DNA of 64,000 nt from Saprospirales bacterium (GTDB taxonomy: Bacteria > Bacteroidota > Bacteroidia > Chitinophagales > Saprospiraceae). This document shows positions 44,547-53,004 of the stretch, in pieces. The position numbers and the translations under genes are program-made. Where the stretch lies: assembly GCA_016703765.1 (NCBI GenBank), contig JADJBL010000045.1:1-64000 (forward strand), written 5' to 3'. The notes under the pieces are model-generated. The model saw only the letters and a list, made by a program, of their open reading frames with translations, searched no databases and was not told the DNA's origin. Each line of letters opens with the position of its first letter. Positions within the stretch are counted from its first letter, which is position 1.

Positions 44547-47500
44547 ATGAAAATGAAATACACAAAACCAAATTCCCATCTCATGAGTATATCCTCATTC
44601 CTGCGGTTGCTGGCCGCCGCCGTGGTGGTGCTTGCCCTGCAGTTTCCCGCGGCAGCCCAACCTGTTTGCGACCCCGACATCACGCCGCCCCTCGCGGTGT
44701 GCGACGGGTATGTGACGGTCGATGTGTCCTCCGGCCCTGCAACCGTCGCGGCATTCCAGGTCGACGAAGGCTCCTTCGACAATTGCACGGACGCGGTAGA
44801 CCTCGACTTCCGCCTCGAAGCCGCCCCTCCTTCTGCCACCCCGCCTGCCTCCACCACCCTTGTCTACACCCCGGCCGACCTGGGCGAGCATACGGCCGTG
44901 CTTTGGGTAGGCGACGAGAGCGGCAACTGGAGCCAATGCTATACCACGGTCATCGTGCAGGACTGTGGCGGTAATCCGCCGCTTTCCCTTGCCTGCAACG
45001 CCTTTCTCGAGGTGACGGTGCCTTCCTCGGGCTCGGCCCAGCTTTACCCGGAAGACATTCTGGAAGGAGGCCCCTACTGCCTTCCCCCCGGCGGCGAATT
45101 CCTGCTGATCCTCGATCCGCCCGGGTCCGGCTCCCCCTTCCTGACGTTTTACCCCTGGCAGGTTGGCTCTTACATCGTCCAGGTGCAAGTGTTTCAAAAT
45201 GGCGTACCTGGCAATGCCTGCTGGGGCGAACTGCAGGTAATCGGCGAAGATTGCAGCAATGACCTGACCCCGCCCACCGCCGCCGCTCCACCCGATACGG
45301 TGATTTCCGTAGACGATTACTATGCCTTGGGCCTGACCAACACTCCAACGCCCGAAGAACTGGAACCCTTTTTTGGCGCTGCTACCGGTTACGACAATTG
45401 CGGGGTGCAGGTTATCATACAGAGTACGAATCTGGAGATGGTGGAATGCGGCGGACAAACCTTTCCCAAACGCATCATCCGCACCTTCACCGCGGTCGAT
45501 TCGGCGGGCAATGCCTCTTTCCCGGCCTTCCAGTTCATCTCCCTTTTTCCCGAATTTTCCATCCAAATACCCGCCGACTATCATCCGGGCGACCCGGAGG
45601 AGGAGGATTTTTTAGTGGATAATGGATCCTTCTCCCTGCTGAGCGTCGAATGGCAGGATGTAACCTGGGATTTTGACTGCGACGGCGAGGTTGACAAGAT
45701 CGACCGCACTTGGGGCGTGGTCAACTGGTGCAATTACGAAATTGGCTCGGAAACCCTCCTTCCCTCGCTCGACCTCGACAACGACGGGCAGACGGGCGAC
45801 GCCTATGAGGTCCTCGTGTTGGCCGATTCCGCCTACCTCCAAATCAACGGGGTAATAACAGGCGGCCTGGCTGGGCGAAACGAGCACTATACCTACAAAC
45901 AGACGCTTTGGTACAATTACAACGACACCATCCAGTTCACCCTGGCGGGCGTGGTGTACCAGGATGTGCTGGCCGATTGTCAGCAATGGAATGAGCCCGA
46001 ACTGCAGGGCTGGCCCGTGCGCGCTGTAGGGTTGGTTTCAGGGGAGATTTACGAGACCACCACAGACGCCAGCGGGCATTACACCTTCGTCATCTGCCTC
46101 TCCGATACTCTGGTGGATGTGAGCCTCGACGTGCCCTTCAACTACGGCCAGGGCTGCCCCACGACCTACGAAGTGTCGTTTACCCCCGGCCTCACCCAGT
46201 TGAAACTCCAGAACATCGCCGTGCAGCTCGAGGAGGAATGTCCGCTGCTGGGCGTCGACCTGTCGGCGCCCTTCCTGCGGCGTTGTTTTGAAAACTACTA
46301 CGCCGTCAGCTACGTCAACTACAGCGACGAGGTGGTGGAAGACGCCCATGTGGAAGTAGTCCTCGACCCGGCAATGACCTTTACCTCCGCCAGCCTGCCG
46401 GAGACGGACCTGGGTAATAACGTCTATTCGTTTGAAGTGGGCGATTTGCAACCTGGGCATTTCGGCAGCTTTAACATCCATTTCGACCTGAGCTGCGACG
46501 CCGAGCTGGGCGCAACCCACTGCACCGAGGCGCATGTTTTCCCAGATACCCTCTGCCCGCAGCCCAGCAACTGGTCGGGCGCTAACATCGAGGTGGAGGG
46601 CTATTGCTCCAACGACTCCATCCACCTGATCATCCGAAACACCGGGGCGGGCGATATGGCCGATCCCCTGGAGTTCATCATCGTGGAAGATGTGATCATG
46701 TACCTTCAGGACGATTTCGAGTTACCCGCGGCAGGTGAGGAGATCGTCCTGCACATGCCCGCCAACGGCGCCACCTGGCGGCTGGAGGCCGAGCAGGAGC
46801 CGGGACATCCGTACGAAGGCAGCGTGGCCGTGGCGGTGGAAGGCTGCGGCGGTTTTAACGAACCCGGGTTGGTCAACCTCTTCCCCCTTGAAAACCCCAA
46901 CCCCTTTATCGCCGTCGACTGCGAGGAGAACGTCGGGTCTTTCGACCCCAACGACAAGGCGGCCTATCCCACAGGCTACGGCCAGCCGCACTACATCGAT
47001 CGGGGCGAGGAGATCGAGTACAAAATCCGCTTCCAGAATACGGGCACCGATACGGCTTTCACCGTCGTATTGCTCGACACGCTCTCTGCTTTTCTCGATG
47101 CCGCGATGGTGCGTCCCGGCGCCGCAAGCCACCCCTACTCGTTCGAGCTGGTCGACGGCAACGTGCTGCGCTTCACCTTCGCCGATATCATGCTGCCCGA
47201 CAGCAATGTGAACGAGCCGGCCTCGCACGGGTTCGTGCAGTTCAACGCACTGCAGCAGCCCGCCCTCGACCTGGGCACGGTGATCGAAAACAGCGCCGCC
47301 ATCTACTTCGACTTCAATGAGGCGGTGATCACGAACACTGTCTACCACACCATCGGCGAAAACTTTATCCAGGTGATCGACCAGGTGGTGGAAGCGGGAG
47401 CTCCGGGTCCGGTGAAAGTTTACCCCAACCCCGCCTCCAGCGCCGTAACCTTCGAGTGGCCGGGTGAAGCGCCGGAGGGCCTCCGTTTTGTGCTCCACGA

Positions 47501-47645
47501 CCCCTTCGGGCGCGTGGTGAAAGATGAACCGGCGGGTGGTTCGACGCACAGGTTCGAGCGACATGGGTTGGCGCATGGGGTTTATTACTATGTGTTTGAG
47601 GAAGGAGGCCGGAGGTGGTACGCCGGGAAACTCATTCTTAAATAG
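44547..47645 (+). CDS. Large T9SS-secreted protein with DUF7619-like domain
   Basis: 1032 residues. Start 44547 or internal ATG 44583 (MSISSFLRLLAAAVVVLAL); both give a signal peptide ending PAAAQ. The mature N-terminal part holds Ig/HYR-like repeats with paired cysteines (DNCTDAVDLDFRLEA, GYDNCGVQVIIQ). The middle has a SpaA/Cna-B-like VTTDASGHYTFVICL, then DUF11-like strands (YYAVSYVNYSDEVVEDAHVEV). Residues about 790-930 (SFDPNDKAAYPTGYGQPHYIDRGEEIEYKIRFQNTGTDTA to FDFNEAVITNTVYHTIG) match the domain I know as DUF7619, and the last ~80 residues are a type A sorting domain (VKVYPNPASSAVTFEWPG to YAGKLILK). Probably a surface adhesin. Confidence 0.85.
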   Translation: MKMKYTKPNSHLMSISSFLRLLAAAVVVLALQFPAAAQPVCDPDITPPLAVCDGYVTVDVSSGPATVAAFQVDEGSFDNCTDAVDLDFRLEAAPPSATPPASTTLVYTPADLGEHTAVLWVGDESGNWSQCYTTVIVQDCGGNPPLSLACNAFLEVTVPSSGSAQLYPEDILEGGPYCLPPGGEFLLILDPPGSGSPFLTFYPWQVGSYIVQVQVFQNGVPGNACWGELQVIGEDCSNDLTPPTAAAPPDTVISVDDYYALGLTNTPTPEELEPFFGAATGYDNCGVQVIIQSTNLEMVECGGQTFPKRIIRTFTAVDSAGNASFPAFQFISLFPEFSIQIPADYHPGDPEEEDFLVDNGSFSLLSVEWQDVTWDFDCDGEVDKIDRTWGVVNWCNYEIGSETLLPSLDLDNDGQTGDAYEVLVLADSAYLQINGVITGGLAGRNEHYTYKQTLWYNYNDTIQFTLAGVVYQDVLADCQQWNEPELQGWPVRAVGLVSGEIYETTTDASGHYTFVICLSDTLVDVSLDVPFNYGQGCPTTYEVSFTPGLTQLKLQNIAVQLEEECPLLGVDLSAPFLRRCFENYYAVSYVNYSDEVVEDAHVEVVLDPAMTFTSASLPETDLGNNVYSFEVGDLQPGHFGSFNIHFDLSCDAELGATHCTEAHVFPDTLCPQPSNWSGANIEVEGYCSNDSIHLIIRNTGAGDMADPLEFIIVEDVIMYLQDDFELPAAGEEIVLHMPANGATWRLEAEQEPGHPYEGSVAVAVEGCGGFNEPGLVNLFPLENPNPFIAVDCEENVGSFDPNDKAAYPTGYGQPHYIDRGEEIEYKIRFQNTGTDTAFTVVLLDTLSAFLDAAMVRPGAASHPYSFELVDGNVLRFTFADIMLPDSNVNEPASHGFVQFNALQQPALDLGTVIENSAAIYFDFNEAVITNTVYHTIGENFIQVIDQVVEAGAPGPVKVYPNPASSAVTFEWPGEAPEGLRFVLHDPFGRVVKDEPAGGSTHRFERHGLAHGVYYYVFEEGGRRWYAGKLILK

Positions 47646-47661
47646 CGCGAAAAGGGATAAA

Positions 47662-47694
47662 TTCGCTTCCAAATATCACCCATTTGGAAGCGAA
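47662..47694 (+). promoter_or_regulatory. 13-bp perfect hairpin containing the permease start codon
   Basis: Arms TTCGCTTCCAAAT (47662-47674) and ATTTGGAAGCGAA (47682-47694), loop ATCACCC. The right arm includes TTG 47684, the only usable start codon of the permease ORF. It lies 17 nt after the stop of the T9SS protein gene. It could terminate the upstream transcript, or hide the permease start and so control its translation. Confidence 0.55.
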
Positions 47695-49069
47695 CCCCAA
47701 TCCCTCCCTCCACCGAACCCTCGGCCTGCGCGATCTCCTTTTCCTCAACATCACGGCCGTGGTGGGTCTGGGCAGCTTGGCAAATGCAGCCCAGTTCGGC
47801 TTGTCCAGCCTGACGCTATGGGCCTTTGCCCTGCTGGTGTTCATGATCCCCTTCGGGTTTACGGTGGTGGAACTGCACCGCAGGCTTCCCGGCGAAGGCG
47901 GCCTGTACCTCTGGGCCAAAGAGGCCTTCGGCGAGACGCATGGTTTTGTGGTGGGCTGGAGCTATTGGCTCTGCAATATCGTCTGGTTCCCGACCTCGAT
48001 GCTGACCGTTTCGGCAGTTTTTCTCTATGTGGGCGGCGGCGATTGGCTGGGACTGGCGGAAAACCCCTGGTACAACGGCGCCTTTTCCCTCGGCCTGCTC
48101 TGGCTCATCGTCGGGCTCAACATCGTCGGGCTGGAGCGGGCAAAATGGATCCAAAATATCGGAGGCGTGGCCCTTTGGGTCACGATCCTGCTGCTGCTGG
48201 GGCTGGGAGTTTTTTACCTGTTACAATACGGCAGCGCCCGGGAGATCAGCCTCGAAAAATTCATTCCCGATCTGAGCGATTACGAGGTGCTGCCCTTTTT
48301 CGCTACCATCACCTTCGCCTTTGCCGGCCTGGAATTGGCGCCCATCCTCGCGGGAGAGGCCCGGGATCCAAAGCGCGATATCCCAAGGGCCTTGTTTCTG
48401 GCGGGTTTCATCATCACCTTCCTCTATTTCTCCGGGACGGCCATCCTCTTGTTGACCATCCCCGAAAACGAGGTGAGCATTATGCACGGGGTCGCGCAGG
48501 CCTTTTCCGCTATTGGCTCCAAGCTGGGAACGCCGGCCGTCGGAGCTATCGGCGCCGGTTTCATGACCCTCGCCCTGGTGGGCAGTTTCGGCGCCTGGAT
48601 GACGGGCACGGCGAGGATTCCCTTCGTCATCGGCATCGACCGCTACCTGCCTGAAGCCCTGGGCAAGGTACATCCGAGATGGGGCTCGCCCTATGTTTCG
48701 CTTCTCCTGCAAGGGGGCGTGGTGACTGTCCTGTTCCTGGCCTCCATCCTCGGTTCGACCGTCAAGGAGGCTTACCTCATTTTGCTGGATATGTCCATCA
48801 TCCTGTATTTCATACCCTTCCTCTACATGTTCGCCTCGCTGGTCGTGCACCGCTACCGAAATGCCCAGAAAGGTGGGAAGTGGAGCGTTTGGCTGGTAGC
48901 GGTTCCCGGATTTGCGGTTACGCTATGTTCTGTCCTACTCTCGGTCCTCCCGTCGAAGGATGTGGAAAATAAAGAGCTGTTTGTGGCGAAGGTGCTGGGA
49001 GGGGCGGTGTTGTTGATCGCGGTGGGCTTGGGGGTTTATTTTTTAAAAAGGGGCCGGACCACAGATTGA
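47684..49069 (+). CDS. APC-family amino acid permease
   Basis: 461 residues. Twelve hydrophobic segments; the APC signature begins LGLRDLLFLNITAVVGLGSLANAAQFG, followed by AFALLVFMIPFGFTVVELHRRLPGEGGLYLWAKEAFG (typical helix 2 and intracellular loop) and FAFAGLELAPILAGEARDPKRDIPRA (helix 6). Transport of amino acids or polyamines is inferred from the family. Only a TTG (47684) precedes the conserved region in frame, and it lies within a hairpin; no ATG is available. The last residues (GRTTD) come from the left arm of a word-repeat palindrome. Confidence 0.88.
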   Translation: MEANPNPSLHRTLGLRDLLFLNITAVVGLGSLANAAQFGLSSLTLWAFALLVFMIPFGFTVVELHRRLPGEGGLYLWAKEAFGETHGFVVGWSYWLCNIVWFPTSMLTVSAVFLYVGGGDWLGLAENPWYNGAFSLGLLWLIVGLNIVGLERAKWIQNIGGVALWVTILLLLGLGVFYLLQYGSAREISLEKFIPDLSDYEVLPFFATITFAFAGLELAPILAGEARDPKRDIPRALFLAGFIITFLYFSGTAILLLTIPENEVSIMHGVAQAFSAIGSKLGTPAVGAIGAGFMTLALVGSFGAWMTGTARIPFVIGIDRYLPEALGKVHPRWGSPYVSLLLQGGVVTVLFLASILGSTVKEAYLILLDMSIILYFIPFLYMFASLVVHRYRNAQKGGKWSVWLVAVPGFAVTLCSVLLSVLPSKDVENKELFVAKVLGGAVLLIAVGLGVYFLKRGRTTD

Positions 49070-49147
49070 CGCGGATTAGATGATTTCACAGATTTTTATT
49101 CATTGCAGTAATCAGCGAAATCATAAAATCCGCGTCAATCTGTGGTC
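49057..49147. repeat. Word-repeat palindrome (CACAGATT type)
   Basis: Arms of about 38 nt: GACCACAGATTGACGCGGATT on the left and AATCCGCGTCAATCTGTGGTC on the right (49127-49147), with ACAGATT-type words repeated inside. The left arm starts before the permease stop codon (49067-49069), so the last codons of the permease are part of the element. Similar ACAGATT repeats occur in other bacterial genomes in my recollection. Confidence 0.8.
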
Positions 49148-49228
49148 AAAAACAAGGAGAGAGAACCCAACCCTTGAGCTCTTTCTACTTGTCTTAGTAG
49201 TGTACCCTTCCACAAAATCATTCCCGCT

Positions 49229-50467
49229 ATGAAAAATGCGATATTCTTTCTCCTCCTGAGCTCCTTTGCCCTGCTAGCCTACCAATGTGAAAAAAAGGAC
49301 CTACCCGGCCCCGGCCCCGGCGCTGAATTCTCCTGCGAGGACAGTCCGGCCACTTGCGAGCTGACCGCCGCCAACGGCGATTTTGCCATTGCCCTGTTCA
49401 AGCAACTCCATTCCGAAGAAGTAGACAAAAATATTTTCATCTCCCCCTTCAGCATTTCTACCGCATTGACCATGACGACCAACGGCGCTAATGGGCAGAC
49501 GCTGGACGACATGCGCAACACCCTGAAAATTCAGGACTTCGAAATGGCCCAGGTCAACGAGTCGTACAAACAACTGCTCGACATCCTGCCCGATCTCGAT
49601 CCCCAAACCAAGCTGAAACTCGCCAATTCCATCTGGCATCAGATCGACTACCCCGTGCTGGAAGAATTCCTTCAACTCAATGCCTCGTATTTCAGCAGCG
49701 AGGTGATCCCGATCGAGTTTAAGGACTCGGGGGTGGTCGAACAGGTGAACAAATGGGTGGACGAAAACACCGACGGCCTGATCAAGGACGCCATCAGCGA
49801 ATTGCCCCCGAACGTAGTCATGCTCCTCATCAACACGATCTATTTCAAAGGGGCCTGGCAGACCGAATTCGATCCGAAAGACACCAAAGAGGCCGACTTT
49901 TTTACATATGGAGATGGCCCTGTCAAGGTGGATATGATGCACCTCGAGGAAAACGATTTCCCTTATTTCAGCAACGAGTTCTTTCAGGCCATCGACCTGC
50001 CCTACGGCGATTCGATCTTTTCCATGACGGTCCTGCTCCCGAATGAAGGGCATACCGTATCGGATATCATCGCCGAAATGAGCCCCGAAACCTGGGATCA
50101 ATGGCTCAACAGCTTTCAAACCCAGGGCGTAGAACTATTCCTGCCCAAGTTCAAGATGAAATACGACAAGAAGCTCAAGCGCACCCTGTCCGACATGGGG
50201 ATGGAGCTCCCGTTTACAGATTTTGCTGATTTCTCCAAGATGATCAACGGGGGAGGGGTCAAGATCGACGAGGTCATCCACAAAGCCTTTGTCGAAGTCA
50301 ATGAAGAAGGAACGGAGGCCGCGGCCGTCACCGTCGTGGTGATCGTCGAAACCTCCATGCCGATCATACCGGTCGTCGAGGTAAACCGGCCTTTCCTCTA
50401 CATCATCCGCGACAACAAGACGAACAGCATCCTGTTTATGGGGAAAATGATAAACCCCAAGGCGTAG
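49229..50467 (+). CDS. Serpin-family lipoprotein (serine-protease inhibitor)
   Basis: 412 residues. N-terminal signal with Cys20 (LLAYQC; Gln at -1 is unusual for a lipobox but tolerated in Bacteroidota), then a Gly/Pro linker and a full serpin: NIFISPFSISTALTMTTNGANG, INTIYFKGAWQTEF, and the C-terminal NRPFLYIIRDNKTNSILFMGKM. The hinge EEGTEAAAVT keeps small residues, which suggests an inhibitory serpin; counting from G as P15 gives P1-P1' = Thr-Ser within VETSMP. Probably guards the cell surface against proteases. No protease gene is adjacent except the S8 subtilase 14 kb away. Confidence 0.93.
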   Translation: MKNAIFFLLLSSFALLAYQCEKKDLPGPGPGAEFSCEDSPATCELTAANGDFAIALFKQLHSEEVDKNIFISPFSISTALTMTTNGANGQTLDDMRNTLKIQDFEMAQVNESYKQLLDILPDLDPQTKLKLANSIWHQIDYPVLEEFLQLNASYFSSEVIPIEFKDSGVVEQVNKWVDENTDGLIKDAISELPPNVVMLLINTIYFKGAWQTEFDPKDTKEADFFTYGDGPVKVDMMHLEENDFPYFSNEFFQAIDLPYGDSIFSMTVLLPNEGHTVSDIIAEMSPETWDQWLNSFQTQGVELFLPKFKMKYDKKLKRTLSDMGMELPFTDFADFSKMINGGGVKIDEVIHKAFVEVNEEGTEAAAVTVVVIVETSMPIIPVVEVNRPFLYIIRDNKTNSILFMGKMINPKA

Positions 50468-50470
50468 GGA

Positions 50471-51994
50471 TTAAAAGTCAAATTTTATCCCCTGCGCCAG
50501 CGGTAGCTTGCTGCCGTAATTGATCGTATTGGTCTGGCGGCGCATATAGACCTTCCAGGCATCGGAACCCGATTCCCGGCCGCCGCCGGTTTCTTTCTCG
50601 CCGCCAAAAGCGCCGCCGACCTCGGCCCCCGAGGTGCCGATATTGACGTTGGCTATACCGCAGTCGGAGCCGGCGTACGAAAGGAATTGCTCCATTTCGC
50701 GCATATTGTTGGTGAAGATCGAGGAGGAGAGGCCTTGCGGAACGTTGTTCTGCATGTCGATCGCTTCTTCGATTGTGCTGTATTTCATCACGTAGAGGAT
50801 CGGGGCGAAGGTTTCCTCCTGCACGATGTGAAATTCATTCCTCGCTTCGATGATGCAGGGCCTCACATAGCACCCGGTTTCGTATCCAGGGCCGCTCAAT
50901 ACGCCGCCGTCGACGATCATTTTGGCGCCTTCTTTTTTTGCACGCTCGATCGCGTGGAGGTAGTCTTCCACGGCTTTTTTGTCGATCAGGGGTCCCACGT
51001 GGTTTTTCTCGTCGAGGGGGTTGCCGATCTTGAGCTGTGCGTATGCATTTTTCAAAATGCCGAGGGTCTTGTCGTAGATGCTCTCGTGGATGATCAGGCG
51101 GCGCGTGCTGGTGCAGCGCTGGCCGGCGGTGCCCACCGCTCCGAAGACCGAGCCCATGAGCACCATGTTCAGGTCGGAGTGCTGCGAGACGATGATCGCG
51201 TTGTTGCCGCCGAGCTCCAGGATGCTGCGTCCGAAACGCTGCGACGTGGCGCTGGCCACAATGCGGCCGATTCGCGTGGAGCCGGTGAAGGAGATCAACG
51301 GAATGCGCTTGTCGTTGTTGAGCAGGTCGCCCACGGGGTTGCCTATCAGGATGCAGGACACGCCCTCGGGGACGTTATTTTTCTTCAACACGGAGGCCAT
51401 GATGTTTTGGCAGGCCACGGCGCAGAGGGGTACTTTGGAAGAGGGTTTCCACACGCAAACATCGCCGCAGACCCAGGCGATGGCGGCATTCCAGCTCCAA
51501 ACTGCCACCGGGAAGTTGAAGGCCGAGATCACGCCGACGATGCCGAGGGGGTGCCACTGCTCGTACATGCGGTGGTTGGGCCTTTCAGAAGGCATGGTCA
51601 AGCCGTAGAGCTGGCGCGAAAGGCCTACTGCGAAGTCGCAGATGTCGATCATTTCCTGCACTTCGCCCCAGCCTTCCTGGAGGCTCTTGCCCATTTCGTA
51701 GGAAACCAGGCGGCCCAGCGGGTCTTTGTATTTGCGGAGCTCTTCCGCGAATTGGCGCACGATCTCCCCGCGGTGCGGGGCCGGCATGCTGCGCCAAACC
51801 TTGAAGGCGGCTTCGGCCGTGGAAATGGTTTGGTGGTATTCTTCGGGGCTGGTCACGCTCACGCTTCCGATCAGGGTCCCGTCCACCGGGGAGTAGGAGT
51901 CGATATAAGTTCCGCTGTCGAAGGATTCCAGGCCCGTAGAAGTGCCCGGGTTTTTGGCTTTGAGGCCCAATTGGGCCAGGAAATCTTTATTCAT
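50471..51994 (-). CDS. Aldehyde dehydrogenase (ALDH7/antiquitin-like)
   Basis: 507 residues. NAD-binding and active site: ELGGNNAIIV (general base Glu) and TAGQRCTSTRRL with the catalytic Cys. It best fits the ALDH7 group (L-aminoadipate semialdehyde or piperidine-6-carboxylate dehydrogenase), based on HPLGIVGVISAFNFPVAVWSWNAAIAWVCGD, GNNAIIVSQHSDL and the long C-terminus (YMRRQTNTINYGSKLPLAQGIKFDF). The lysine-catabolic role is inferred. Its stop is 4 nt beyond the serpin stop in convergent orientation. Promoter box at 52028-52035. Confidence 0.9.
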   Translation of the reverse strand: MNKDFLAQLGLKAKNPGTSTGLESFDSGTYIDSYSPVDGTLIGSVSVTSPEEYHQTISTAEAAFKVWRSMPAPHRGEIVRQFAEELRKYKDPLGRLVSYEMGKSLQEGWGEVQEMIDICDFAVGLSRQLYGLTMPSERPNHRMYEQWHPLGIVGVISAFNFPVAVWSWNAAIAWVCGDVCVWKPSSKVPLCAVACQNIMASVLKKNNVPEGVSCILIGNPVGDLLNNDKRIPLISFTGSTRIGRIVASATSQRFGRSILELGGNNAIIVSQHSDLNMVLMGSVFGAVGTAGQRCTSTRRLIIHESIYDKTLGILKNAYAQLKIGNPLDEKNHVGPLIDKKAVEDYLHAIERAKKEGAKMIVDGGVLSGPGYETGCYVRPCIIEARNEFHIVQEETFAPILYVMKYSTIEEAIDMQNNVPQGLSSSIFTNNMREMEQFLSYAGSDCGIANVNIGTSGAEVGGAFGGEKETGGGRESGSDAWKVYMRRQTNTINYGSKLPLAQGIKFDF

Positions 51995-52027
51995 AGTCTG
52001 GTGATTTAATCAAAAATAGAAGGGCTG

Positions 52028-52035
52028 CAAAGGTA
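52028..52035 (-). promoter_or_regulatory. -7 box for the ALDH7 gene
   Basis: TACCTTTG on the minus strand, 34 nt before ATG 51994. A good match to TAnnTTTG; the -33 box is not apparent. Confidence 0.45.
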
Positions 52036-52070
52036 AGGAGTGTAGGGCAGAATTATGGAACAGTTTAAAT

Positions 52071-52140
52071 GTTTAGAGGGTTTAGGATGTTTAGTTTTTT
52101 GAAAAATCTAAACTTCCTAAACCCTCTAAACCTCCTAAAC
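52071..52140. repeat. Word-repeat palindrome (GTTTAGnnG type, copy 1)
   Basis: The left arm GTTTAGAGGGTTTAGGATG continues with GTTTAG; the right arm holds CTAAACTTCCTAAACC and CTCTAAACCTCCTAAAC. The word is GTTTAGnnG at period 9, three copies per arm. It begins 20 nt after the stop of the dienelactone hydrolase (minus strand, 52160) and precedes the ALDH7 promoter. Two more copies of this class are at 54934-55019 and 58355-58433. Confidence 0.85.
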
Positions 52141-52159
52141 CATAAATAGAATTAACCCT

Positions 52160-52981
52160 TTACTGAAGGTGTTTCTTCAGGAAAGCCAGCGCCAGAGCAT
52201 TCGCCTCGCCGGCTTGTTTTTGATCGTATTTCGGGTTGCTGGGGTTGGCGAAAGCGTGAGCGGCGTCGTACCACTGCACCTGGAGATTTTTTCCGGTGGC
52301 TTTGGCCAGCGCCTCGAATTTCTTGATGACCGGCTCATTGATCCAGTCGTCCTGTTTAGCGAAGATCCCGAGGACATCTGCCTTCAGGGGGGCCAATTGC
52401 TCGGCCTTTTCTACCGGCATGCCGTAGTACATGACACAGCCTGCTGCCTGGTCGCCCGCCAGGATGGAGCTGCGCAGGGACCAGCCGCCGCCGAAGCACC
52501 AGCCGATGGTGGCGATTTTCGCATCCTTGCCGGCGAATTGCAAGGCCCCTTTGATAATGGCCTGGGCCCGCTCTTCCGGAACGCCTCCCATGATCTTGCC
52601 TGCTTCTTCCGGGTCGGAGGTGGATTTGCCGTCGTAGATGTCGAGGGCCAGGACGTGGACGTTGCCCAGTTCGCCGAAGAGCCGTTCGGCTTCTTTTTTG
52701 ATGTGGTCGTTTAGTCCCCACCACTCGTGGACGACGAAGAGGTAGTTTTTCGAATCGGCGGCTGCTTTCAGGCTGTATGCCGAGCCGGTAGCCCCGTCGG
52801 GGGTTGGATACTGGACCATTTCGCCTTTCCCCTGGAAGGAGATTGTTTCGGGGCTGGAATGTGCCTTTTGAAAGGCGGTGTCTTCGGCAAATTTTTCCAT
52901 ACCGGTTTTGTTGGAGGGAGATTGGCAGGCGGCCAAAACGGCTACCGCAAGGAGCGAGTAAATCAAATGGGTGAACTTCAT
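52160..52981 (-). CDS. Dienelactone hydrolase-family lipoprotein
   Basis: 273 residues from MKFTHLIYSLLA (52981); the much longer upstream ORF (to 53203) is antisense-like, Arg/Glu/Pro-rich and rejected. Lipobox LAAC, Cys19. The alpha/beta-hydrolase domain has nucleophile Cys in IGWCFGGGW, acid in KQDDWI and histidine in DAAHAF, plus the HEWWGLNDHIKKEAERL entry motif, i.e. all DLH markers. DLH enzymes hydrolyse cyclic esters, but as a surface lipoprotein the substrate is probably different. Separated by 23 nt from PhoH. Confidence 0.9.
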   Translation of the reverse strand: MKFTHLIYSLLAVAVLAACQSPSNKTGMEKFAEDTAFQKAHSSPETISFQGKGEMVQYPTPDGATGSAYSLKAAADSKNYLFVVHEWWGLNDHIKKEAERLFGELGNVHVLALDIYDGKSTSDPEEAGKIMGGVPEERAQAIIKGALQFAGKDAKIATIGWCFGGGWSLRSSILAGDQAAGCVMYYGMPVEKAEQLAPLKADVLGIFAKQDDWINEPVIKKFEALAKATGKNLQVQWYDAAHAFANPSNPKYDQKQAGEANALALAFLKKHLQ

Positions 52982-53004
52982 TGGTTGGTGGTTTAATTTT
53001 CGAA

